NCBI GenBank assembly: GCA_963575745.1
Contig: CAUYUJ010022059.1
Location: 757,743 to 821,742, forward strand
DNA length: 64,000 nt
Direction: 5' to 3'
Origin: Prorocentrum cordatum
Lineage: Eukaryota; Sar; Dinophyceae; Prorocentrales; Prorocentraceae
Each line of letters starts with the position of its first letter. Within the stretch, counting starts at the first letter, position 1. Below, one piece after another: positions 33,331 through 41,706 of the stretch. The notes beneath the pieces are model-generated. The model did not search any database and had not been told where the DNA came from. It was given only the letters and a program-made list of their open reading frames with translations. A program made the translations under genes and the position numbers.

Positions 33331-34733
33331 CATCAGCCCAGAGCAGGAGACCGCCTCCAGGCACGGTGCAAAGCTGCAGTAGCGATCCCCTGGGACGAGG
33401 AGATACGCCGAGAAACGGGCCCGAACTCCCTCCGTGCATGGAGATGGATTGGAGACGGGAGTATGAAGCCATGGCGTGCACGCTCAGACAAGCGCAGGTG
33501 CACGCCACCGACGGCACAGGCAGCCCTCCCACCGAGGACGAGTGGAACCAAGTGCTCAGCGCGATAGCCTGGGCTGCTGCGATACCACAACTTGACAAAA
33601 CCGTACGGGACCTGCATGATGACCTTGGCCTCGCAATGCGAATTCCAGACGCCTTCAGCGCCTATTGGAGCACCCATCCACCCCCTGGGACGCGCAACCC
33701 CATGGGCAGGAGAATACACACACGCAATGTGGCGCTAACGGCAGACGCAGCCTGTGCCCAACTGAGACAGCTCGCAGACAGCCCGGCGGCTCGCTCGGAC
33801 TGCGTGTCGGCACCCGAGGCCCCCTTCCAGGGCCTGACGCCAGCCATGCTCCGCACCATTTTGCGCGCGGGAGCCGGCGCGCCATTCACCGACGACAGAG
33901 ACCAGGTCCTGAGTGAGACAGTAGAGGCCTCTGCAAGGAACCTCCGTAGATCTGGAAACACCGCCCGACGCGCCGGCACGCCCAGACGTGCACGCACCCC
34001 GGCTGAGACTATCGTGAGCACAGCAGACACCGCTGTGGCCAGGCGCGCCCGAACCAGAAGTGCGGCCAGGCCGCGACCGCCCGAAGCTAGCGCCCAGCCG
34101 CGCATCACCGCCGCTGACAGGGCGCACAGGAGCCCGTCCCGCCGAGCCCCCCGGGGCAGGGCGGAAGGCACACGTAGGATTACACTGCGAGGCACTGCTC
34201 GAGCCAGAGCAGCAGGCAACACCAGCAGGGAAAGGTCCACCAGACCAGGCACCAGGGCACCCAATCCCAGGACCCTGGTCGACCTCTGGGAGCGCTCCCG
34301 CCACAGAACAGGCGAAGGCACCCCCACCGGTGTCGCTGGCCGAGGCGTCACAAGACGGGCATCCAGGCCAGCAAGTGCGGAGGGCGGCCGGACTCGCAGG
34401 CCGCGACCCCGACCAGCGGGGTTCACACCAGACGAGCCCACTGCAGCCCCCCAGCCTGCCGATGTGCTCCAGCAGGTATGGGAGCGACACAGGGACGGAC
34501 GGACCGGCCTCTCCCCAGTCGCCCCCGCCGATACGACGCTTGCCGCGTACCAAATCGCAGGTCTGGACAACACGCAGATCATCAGCACGCTCTGGACTCT
34601 TCAGCAGGATGGCATTGTTTCCCACGGCTCCTCCGACGGCACCTGGGACATCTCGGGACACCTTAGGCTCCACTCAAACGCCGACCCCAGGCTAGGGGAC
34701 GACTGGACGCTCGATTTCACCCAGCAAGCATGA
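33327..34733 (+). CDS. Basic linker with two folded ends
   Basis: Frame 0, listed ATG 33366, open from about 33327. The N-terminal third is globular (MEMDWRREYEAMACTLRQA, VRDLHDDLGLAMRIPDAF). The middle is a long Arg/Ala/Thr-rich basic stretch. The C-terminal about 60 codons look like a winged-helix-type fold (YQIAGLDNTQIISTLWTL, GIVSHGSSDGTWDISG, LHSNADPRLGDDWTLDF), which is inference. It ends in TGA at 34731-34733. The frame stays open past it into the methyltransferase, so the two may be one polypeptide. Confidence 0.45.
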   Translation, partial: PASAQSRRPPPGTVQSCSSDPLGRGDTPRNGPELPPCMEMDWRREYEAMACTLRQAQVHATDGTGSPPTEDEWNQVLSAIAWAAAIPQLDKTVRDLHDDLGLAMRIPDAFSAYWSTHPPPGTRNPMGRRIHTRNVALTADAACAQLRQLADSPAARSDCVSAPEAPFQGLTPAMLRTILRAGAGAPFTDDRDQVLSETVEASARNLRRSGNTARRAGTPRRARTPAETIVSTADTAVARRARTRSAARPRPPEASAQPRITAADRAHRSPSRRAPRGRAEGTRRITLRGTARARAAGNTSRERSTRPGTRAPNPRTLVDLWERSRHRTGEGTPTGVAGRGVTRRASRPASAEGGRTRRPRPRPAGFTPDEPTAAPQPADVLQQVWERHRDGRTGLSPVAPADTTLAAYQIAGLDNTQIISTLWTLQQDGIVSHGSSDGTWDISGHLRLHSNADPRLGDDWTLDFTQQA

Positions 34734-36129
34734 GCCCGAGTGGTCGACCCTAGACCGAGCCCGAGTGCCGCCTTGGGACCAAGCCTACACCTCGTCTCAC
34801 TCTTCGATGGATGGGGTCTGGCGAGACTTGCGATCGGCGACCTCATGGCCAATGTTGCCACGGTTCCACGTTTCAGATCCTCCGCTTTTTATCAAAATAA
34901 GCGAAGAAGCGGCATCTCGAGTCGAGCGGCGTTGGGACCGTGACAACGCTACACGCTTTGACGGGGGCCCCCCACACTTGAGACTAGGAGTCGATGTCTC
35001 GGATCTCCTGAGAGGAGACGACGGACAAAATCCCTGGTCCGACCACCTGAGAACCCTGGATCCTGGGACTCTCCTCGTCATCATGGCCGGACTCCCATGT
35101 ACCAACCTGTCCGCAGCCAGCAAGCACGGAGGACTTGACGGGCTTGCAGGCTCTCAGTCAGTGCACTTTTTCGCCGTGCCGCTTCTATGGAACATCGCGC
35201 GTAGGCTTCGGCCGGACGTACGTGTCCTAATATGCTGCGAAGGCCCAGCTACGATCCTATCGGCACACAAGCAGGCAATGTGCACGGCCCTGGGAGAGCT
35301 TCCATTCGATTGGGCGGTCCGCCTAGACGCCGCCCCCACAGTGGTCAGCCCGAGAGATCGCCTCTGGCTCAGCAACTGCCCTCCCGCCGAGGACCTTGTC
35401 ACGTATCCCAGACTCCCAAGTCCCTGGGAAAGGCGGTGGACCTACAGACCAGACGGACGCATCCCCACCTGGACCCAATCCAAGGCTCCCGCCAATGCCC
35501 CCGAGGCCATAGTTCCGTGCAGCTACCAGACGCACCCATTGCGCCTCCTGTACAGCGAAGACAGCAGCTACAGGTGGCTCCTCCGCACCCTCTCCGACAC
35601 CAGGAACGGCATTAAGAACATACTTGCGGAAACTGGAGCCGAGCGTAGCTTCCAAAGCTGCACAGAAGGGTTGGCCCTCGTCTGTCAAGGTAGAGAGCGG
35701 GAGAGCTTAGCCAGCGAAGGAAAGGTGAAGGCTTGGGCAGGATGGCTGTCCGCACACGGAAGAGAGCATAGACTCAGGATCCCATCCCCTGAAGAGCGGG
35801 CTCGAGCAGCGGGCCTTGGGTCCTACTACCAGTCCTTGGACATTAGGGGGAGGAGGCTCTACGACGCCGTAGGGATCAATTGCGACCCGAGGTGCCTCCA
35901 ACGCAGACTCGTGTCCTCCATCCTGGCGTGGAGCAGGAACGAACCCATCCCCGGCCAGCATCATGAGGCTCCGACCGAGAGACACATGTGGGCCGCATGG
36001 AGACAGGCGCGCAGCTTCGCGGATATTAATTGCCCCTGGGGACCGCTTGCCGAAAACCCTTTCCCAGGCGACATAGTACGAACCATGCTGCAGCAGCAGC
36101 TTGCTGATTACGGGTCGCCGCCCCCCTAG
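34734..36129 (+). CDS. DNMT3-like cytosine-C5 DNA methyltransferase
   Basis: Transfers a methyl group from S-adenosylmethionine to cytosine in DNA. Motif I is LVSLFDGWGLARLAIGDL (nt 34791-34844, frame 0), the SAM-binding FDGxG. A single-base shift near 34855 (both frames read PRF) leads to frame 1: HVSDPPLFIKISEEA, then motif IV VIMAGLPCTNLSAASK with the catalytic Pro-Cys at 35095-35100. Motif VI has ICCEGP in place of the usual ENV, and motif VIII is VVSPRDRLWLSNCP (like the DNMT3 AAHRARYFWGN). Motifs IX-X are IPSPEERARAAGLGSYYQ and YDAVGINCDPRCLQRRL. The order and the lack of a long gap fit the short DNMT3-type catalytic domain. It ends in a C6 run plus TAG where the frame of the endonuclease takes over. 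Retroelement-borne methyltransferases are reported from dinoflagellates. Confidence 0.85.
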
Positions 36130-37664
36130 ACTCGCGTGAAGACCCTGGGACGCTGCAACGCGCCCTTGGGTCTCCCCCGTTCGCGAATCTCGTTCCGGGG
36201 GCGAGAACTAGAGCTTGGCAAGCCGCCAGCTCCTCCCTGGGACGCGCCCTGGCGCTACACTGTAATTACACCGTCCGGCGGCCGCGATCCCTCTGGGCCT
36301 ACCTACATGCAACCGCCTGGAACAACCCCACGTGGGCGGACCTCTGCGGGGACCTTTCCTTACGGGCCCTGGTCGACGCAATCTCAAATGCCATTCAGCC
36401 CGGCACGCTCAAACTGGGCTGCTGGAACGTCAGGTATCTCAAGAGCACGACTGCACACAAAAACATGATCAAACACGCCTTCTTATCGCAGATGACCACC
36501 AACGGGAGGATCGGACTCATACAGGAGACCCACTGGACGGAGCACGAAGCGGCCGTCTGGTCCACCATGTTCCACGCACGCACTCTTATCGCCTCGCCAG
36601 CCTACATCGGACCAGCTGGGGGCCGCGCAGGCGGAGTGGCAATCCTCATTCCGCATGGCACAACGCTTCTCCGGGCCGAAGACCTCGCCCCTGGGTGCGC
36701 CGTCGCAGCCACGATCAGACGAGGTGAGAGCACCTACCGCCTGGTATCGGTGTACCTCCCTCCGTCCAGAAAAGCCGAAACCATCGGTGCCATCCGTCAG
36801 GCCATCGAGAGATGGGATGATACCCCCACGTATTGGGGGGGTGACATGAACATACAAATTGACAACCCCAGAGATGGCGAAACTGATGAGGCTGCGGCTC
36901 TCTCCGACCTACTCGCGCTGACCGGATCAAGCGTCTGCCACTGTGACGGGCCCACCAGGGTGGACGCGGACAACGAGTCGCAGATCGACATTGTTGCGTG
37001 CCCCTTCCGACAGCTTGGGGCTCATGGAGTCAGGAAGGCCTGGGAGCCTTCAGTCTCTGACCACGCCATCCTGTACCTGGAGCCACAGGGCGCCCCCAGA
37101 ACTCGCAGAGACAACACCATTCGTGCCGGTGACCTGCGCCTGCTCCCGAGCGAGGCGCATGCGGAGCTAAGAACCCTCTACGCCTTCCTCGAGCGCACAT
37201 TCGGGCTGCCTGACATTGACCTGACCGGCCTCCTACAACCCGCCGACTGGGTCCGTCCGGCGGCCCCTGGGCAGTTCCCAGCCAGACACAGTGACAACGA
37301 CGACGGCGAGGGAGAGAGGGAACAGGAGCCGTCAGCTCCACCTCCGGCCACCAATCTGGTTGACGATTACACCGTTCCCGTTATGCCTGCCCTTCTCACT
37401 CTTGGTCGCCACGCCATGTCCGCGGCCATACAAGACTGGTGGAGGAAGTGGCGCAGGAGCAAAACCAACCGCTCACCAGGTACCCTGCTCGCTGCGGCGG
37501 CGAGATCTGAGTCCAGCACACGCCCAGTGGGGACACTCGCGGCCTGGCTTGCCGAGTATGAGTGGGACGGCAACGACCTGACCCCTCAGCAGGCTGCCCT
37601 TTGGCTGCGGAAGTGGGACAACGACGCTGCTCTGAGAGGCGTGCCGCCCGCCTCACCCCCGTAG
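36126..37664 (+). CDS. APE-type endonuclease domain of the LINE pol
   Basis: Nicks target DNA to prime reverse transcription. Frame 0 stays open from about 36120, so it overlaps the end of the methyltransferase frame. The upstream part (LHCNYTVRRPRSLWAYL, SLRALVDAISNAIQPG) joins without a stop to the exonuclease-endonuclease-phosphatase fold: KLGCWNVRYL (Asn, metal site), GLIQETHW (catalytic Glu, about 36518), AGGVAILIP, RLVSVYLPP, YWGGDMNIQ (Asp/Asn, about 36840), QIDIVACP and EPSVSDHAIL (final Asp-His pair, about 37060). All expected catalytic residues are present. After the fold comes a linker and KWRRSKTNRSPGT. It ends with TAG next to a C5 run (37655-37659); coding continues in frame 2 (RLTPVERGPGVERPAL). 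Confidence 0.9.
   Translation, partial: LDSREDPGTLQRALGSPPFANLVPGARTRAWQAASSSLGRALALHCNYTVRRPRSLWAYLHATAWNNPTWADLCGDLSLRALVDAISNAIQPGTLKLGCWNVRYLKSTTAHKNMIKHAFLSQMTTNGRIGLIQETHWTEHEAAVWSTMFHARTLIASPAYIGPAGGRAGGVAILIPHGTTLLRAEDLAPGCAVAATIRRGESTYRLVSVYLPPSRKAETIGAIRQAIERWDDTPTYWGGDMNIQIDNPRDGETDEAAALSDLLALTGSSVCHCDGPTRVDADNESQIDIVACPFRQLGAHGVRKAWEPSVSDHAILYLEPQGAPRTRRDNTIRAGDLRLLPSEAHAELRTLYAFLERTFGLPDIDLTGLLQPADWVRPAAPGQFPARHSDNDDGEGEREQEPSAPPPATNLVDDYTVPVMPALLTLGRHAMSAAIQDWWRKWRRSKTNRSPGTLLAAAARSESSTRPVGTLAAWLAEYEWDGNDLTPQQAALWLRKWDNDAALRGVPPASPP
37325..37339 (+). repeat. CTTCA-type hairpin (loop CGTCA)
   Basis: GGAGC, CGTCA, GCTCC: 5-bp stem, within the linker after the endonuclease domain. 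Confidence 0.5.
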
Positions 37665-39080
37665 AAAGGGGCCCCGGGGTCGAACGCCCCGCTCTCGCCT
37701 CCCACGACCGCACGGGCCGTGAAATCTTCGTCAAGACGCACGCTATCCTGGGTGTGCGTGACCCTGATGGGAGTGGAAGCACGAAGGAAGTCGACGACGT
37801 CCTATGGCGGAGCCGAAGTCAGATCTGGCAAACCGCCCCCCCCCTTCCCCCAGCTGCGGACCGTATCCTCGACGAATACTTCAGGCACAAGGATCTTGGG
37901 CAGTTCCCGGATTCCCCCAACCCACAGTGGGGCAGGATTGCCTCCCTCGTCCTGGGTCCGAGCGGCAGCGCTCCTGGGGTGGACGGAGAACCGTGCGAGC
38001 TGTACCATCCTGGGGCCCGCTTCGTTGCCGGCCTGCTTGCCCTTGCCTGGTACGCCGCGGATCTGAACCCAGAACTCATAGACCAGGTCCTAGGCCCCTC
38101 CATCGATCTTCTGGTCTGGATCGGCAAAACAACCCGCCGCTGAGCTACCCAACGATATGCGACCCTTACAGCTCCCCACCTGCCTACGAAGGCTGCACGG
38201 TGCAACCATAGCCGACTGCCTCGGCCCCGTGATCGAACCCAGGCTCAGCCCTAACCAAGCAGCCAAGCGCGGGGGACAGTGTGGTCCCAATATCACATCC
38301 GCCACCAACCACCTCGCCCTGGATCCAGTGGCCGACGCTGAACCCGGGCCATCGTGGGCGGCCCTGCTCGGCGTGCACCAAGAGGCCGTAGACCAATATA
38401 TACAGGGCGCCACGAGGCACTTAGGTCCTGCCCCCAGCACTGCCGTCCTTTTCTGCGACCAGAACAAGGCCTTCGAGCGCATTTCCCTGCAGTGGATGGG
38501 GCAGCTGACGAAGCGTTGGCAATTCTCCAGCTGGCTCCTACACTCCGTGGATGGCCTGGTCAGCAGCAGGAGCGTGCGTACCTGCAAAGGGAAATACAAG
38601 AGCAGGATAAGGAGACTCCTACGATCCATCGGAATGGGAGGCACCGCCTCCCCGCTCCTCTGGCGCTTGGGGTACGACCCTCTCATCAGCGCCCTTGCCA
38701 ACATCATTGGGGCGGACGACCCGGCATACGTGGACGACCTGGCCGCCCTTCTTGGCGCCACTGCCCAAACACTCCGTGCCGGCATTGCGCTACCCTGGCT
38801 CGCAAGGACGGCAGGACTCTTGGTTGAAGCCCACAAGTGCAGGGGCATCGAGGCCCCATCCGGAATCGACGTCAGACAGCATCTTGCCACTGCCCCCGTG
38901 GACTTCACCGATAATGGCACCACGACAACGGTCGCAGGCCTTCCAGCGGCGCTTATCCTGGAAATGATCAAGCGGACCTGTGACCTGACAGCGCTGCGCT
39001 GTGCACTCCCTGGAGCTGCCCCTGCAGGTGCAACTTCAAAACGGCGCTGGTTCCAACCGGCGACCACGGTTGGTGGAGAC
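37656..39080 (+). CDS. Non-LTR reverse transcriptase, finger and palm
   Basis: Copies the element RNA at the nicked target. Frame 2 to 38143 gives RT0/RT1-like sequence (KEVDDVLWRSRSQIW, APGVDGEPCELYHPG, which fits the P G .DG region). One shift near 38135 leads to frame 0: ELPNDMRPLQLPTCLRRL (block 1/2), SPNQAAKRGG, AVLFCDQNKAFERIS (block A with the first catalytic Asp at about 38457), IGMGGTASPLLWRLG (block B) and DDPAYVDDLAALLG (block C, YVDD at 38727-38738). LLVEAHKCRG (block D/E) follows. All three catalytic Asp are present. Frame 0 loses the family pattern after about 38985, where frame 2 takes over. The YVDD and block order place it among APE-type LINEs, upstream of an RNase H. Confidence 0.92.
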
Positions 39081-39742
39081 GTGCCATGGACTATACTCCT
39101 TTCGGCTCCTCCGCTGTGCGCCCCCAGTGGCCCTACCTCGGCGCCTGCATCGTATCTCGGGCCGCCGAAGGAGAGATCCTGCCGCCCCGGGGCGCAATGA
39201 CTCGAGGGCAGCTCGACGCCCTCGTCGCGGGCACTTGGGCCAAATCTCTTCCCAAGCTCCGGGACCGAGCCATGGCCCTGCACCTCGCCAATATGTCTCC
39301 CACCGAAACCGCCCTTGCCTGGAACACCTATCTCATTGCGCTCATCCCCTACCCCTCGCACTACTCCCTACCCGACACCGTTCATGAAAGGGCGCTCCGG
39401 GCCCACCTTCGGGTCGCTCTCGGCCTTGCATCCGCTTCCTGGATACCCGACAACATCCTCACGGGCCTGGGCATCCGCTTCCAGGTTCCCGGCTGCCCCA
39501 AGTGCCCGGTCGCCACCTCGCGTGCGATCGCGGCCAGGGCACACGCCCTGGACGACCTGTGGGGCCCGCCACAGGCACGGCACAAGGCGGGGAGAAGGTG
39601 GAATAAACTCGTGAAATGGACTCGGGAATTTGCCCTGCGGAACGACCCCCACAGACCCGGCTCCAAGGTACTGACTGACTCCAGGGCTGTTGACTTATTC
39701 AAGCGTGCGGTGAGAGAGCCCCCCCGACTGCGGGCTCGCTAA
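39001..39742 (+). CDS. Reverse transcriptase thumb/connection domain
   Basis: Frame 2. Reads FKTALVPTGDHGWWRRAMD, RPQWPYLGACIVSRAAEG, AGTWAKSLPKLRDRAMAL, PTETALAWNTYLIALIPYP and DTVHERALRAHLRVALG. This is the helical post-palm region of LINE reverse transcriptases ('R...W..........', 'lip.. .Y'). It ends with TAA at 39740-39742. About 200 bp follow without a clear plus-strand frame before the zinc-finger part resumes at about 39960. Confidence 0.7.
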
Positions 39743-39851
39743 CCATCTGTTTCATCGTGTTAGTAGTGGCCTCGTTCATCTTTGGCATGAACCTCCTTGC
39801 GGGCTTGCTCGTGACCTTGCGGGGCGTCTTGAGCTTGGGTTGCTTGGCCAT
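39699..39851 (-). CDS. Small basic ORF on the opposite strand
   Basis: On the minus strand an ATG at 39851 opens 50 codons very rich in Lys and Arg at the N-terminus (MAKQPKLKTPRKVTSKPARR) with an Asn/Thr/Met middle, ending in TGA. It sits in the one gap (39743-39955) where the plus strand lacks a frame. No family recognised, no visible leader or promoter. It may be chance. Confidence 0.15.
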   Translation of the reverse strand: MAKQPKLKTPRKVTSKPARRFMPKMNEATTNTMKQMVSEPAVGGALSPHA

Positions 39852-39954
39852 AGTGCCGATCCTGCCGGGGCGTGCCGTCGGGCTAGCAACGTGTCCTTGA
39901 GCCAAGGATGGGTTCTGCAGCGGTAGCCGATCGGGCCACCAATTCATACGCGAC

Positions 39955-41103
39955 ATATTGTTAACAGGTGGTTCGCCACAACCAGCGACGAGCGCAGGTG
40001 GGCACAAACAGACGGCGCGGAATGGTCTCTCCTGGGGCACTGTGCATCCTTCACCGAGGCACATCACGTCCTTCGGCTCCTGGCCAACGTGCTGCCCGGA
40101 TCTGCGCGCCGGCGAAGCGTGGCAGACAGGATCCCCCACCAATGCAGCTGCGGCAGGTCGGCCAAAAGAGTCTGGCTCACTGCCGGGCAACGGGATGACG
40201 GCCAGGCCTGGCGTGACTCCTGCCTCGGGCCCTGGAGCGGTGAGGCCGCCCTCTGGCCTCTCCTAAGCGACGACGTCCTCCCCGAAGATCTGCGCCCACT
40301 CGCTGCAGAGCGAAGATGACATCACGTCAGCATCAGCGTCCCTATGCGGCAGGGACTCTACGGAGCCTGCCCTCTCTGTGGCCTTGGGGAAGCCACCACC
40401 GAGCACGTATGGTGCTGGTGCCCCGCGGCTGCCCTTGCCTGGGAAAAAGCTAGAGGCCCAGACCACCCCAGGGACCTTGCCACGGCGATGTGCACCAGGG
40501 GACAACACCAGAGACTAGTTTGCCGCCTATTACACCAGACCTCCTTCAGATACGGTGTGAACCTGGATTGCACTCCTGTCGGCGCCGACGAAGCCGCCAG
40601 GCTCATCGCCCAGGGTATCACTGTGCCCGATTCCGATCTCCAGGAAGACGACGAGGAGGACGATGACATGCACGAAGGGCAGCCTCCGGGCGCCCCGGCA
40701 GATGAAACCGCGGTCTGGGCCCCTATGCTCGACCCCTGTCAGCAGTGCAATCCCCAGGGGCCACACCTGCGTATACGCGGGGCCGCCGGGCCGCATCTCG
40801 GCAGACAGGCGCCACGAGCCGGAGGGGAAATCCGGCGCCTCCCCATCGCAACCAGAGCCACACGAAGTGGGGACCGGCTCGCCGTTCTCCAACTTGCGAC
40901 CCCAGGGCGAGCTGGATGCATTTGGGGTGGGCTGGCCCCCATGCCCCAGGACAGACAGGGGCCCCAGTGCCCTCTAGACCAAAGCTTATTGCAGGCTCTG
41001 TGACCAGCACACCCTCGTGCTCAGAGCTGGCAGGGATATGGATGCGCGCGAGGAAATCACTGTCGGGGACTCTCCGCTCCCCGCCGCCGACACTGCCCAA
41101 TGA
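39955..41103 (+). CDS. LINE C-terminal zinc-finger region
   Basis: Frame 0 from about 39965: RWFATTSDERRWAQTDG, SFTEAHHVLRLLANVLPG, HQCSCGRSAKRVW. A TGA at 40317-40319 interrupts, and the same frame goes on: HHVSISVPMRQGLYGACPLC, then GLGEATTEHVWCWCPAA. This CPLCG-x7-H-x3-C knuckle is the zf-RVT type found downstream of many LINE reverse transcriptases. An acidic stretch (DSDLQEDDEEDDDMHEG) and a second Cys-rich patch (MLDPCQQCN) follow, and frame 0 ends at 41003. By then frame 1 carries YCRLCDQHTLVLRAGRD up to the TGA at 41101-41103, which leads in frame into the RNase H. Confidence 0.75.
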
Positions 41104-41706
41104 CCCCACGAGCTCACGTTCGACGGGGGAGCGCGACGAATCGGAGAGGGGGACAAAGTCTCCGGTGCGGCCGCCGTCCTCTGGAAACACGACCCGCGCC
41201 GCGGCTACCCGCGCGTCGTTGCTGTCGCTGTCGTTGCCCTCCCAGGCTGTGACAACGCACAGACGGCAGAGGCCTCAGGGTGCAGAGCTGGCCTCGCCCT
41301 GCTCCCCCACGTCGAAAGCACGCTTCGAGGTGTCAGAGTGGTCGGCGACAACCTAGCGGCCATCCGATACGGGGCCGGCACCGGACGCTATCGACGGCTC
41401 CACCTGGCAGAACAGATGGATTTTGCCCTCAGGCAAGCCAGTGAGTCCGGCTGGACCCTTACATGGCAGGCGGTACGACGCCGCCTCAACAAAGCGGCCG
41501 ACCGCCTCGCGACTCTAGGGGTCTTTTGGGCCGACGCCCTCCGACACGCCGGTGACCTGGCGGTCACCTCCTGGGTCGTTTGGGACGGTACCCATCGCCC
41601 CCCTCCTCTCCTCTTCCCCGCCGCTGGTGTCGACCTCTGCGACTTGGACCAGGTTGCCCGGTTCGTTGACGCTCTCAAAAATCCTTCTCCCCCTCCTCTC
41701 CCCTGA
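41104..41706 (+). CDS. RNase H domain, archaeal-type
   Basis: Removes RNA from RNA:DNA hybrids. Frame 1: HELTFDGGARRIG (first Asp, 41122-41124), SGAAAVLWKHDPRRGYPRV, NAQTAEASGCRAGLALL (Glu, 41269-41271), GVRVVGDNLAAIRYGAGTG (second Asp, 41347-41349), and WQAVRRRLNKAADRLATLGV (final Asp, 41500-41502). All four acidic residues are in place. The last block fits the V.R..N..AD.LA pattern of archaeal/plant-type RNase H and lacks the H...N..AD His of the bacterial type seen in most LINEs. It ends with TGA at 41704-41706; the frame continues open into the next segment. Confidence 0.88.
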   Translation, partial: PHELTFDGGARRIGEGDKVSGAAAVLWKHDPRRGYPRVVAVAVVALPGCDNAQTAEASGCRAGLALLPHVESTLRGVRVVGDNLAAIRYGAGTGRYRRLHLAEQMDFALRQASESGWTLTWQAVRRRLNKAADRLATLGVFWADALRHAGDLAVTSWVVWDGTHRPPPLLFPAAGVDLCDLDQVARFVDALKNPSPPPLP

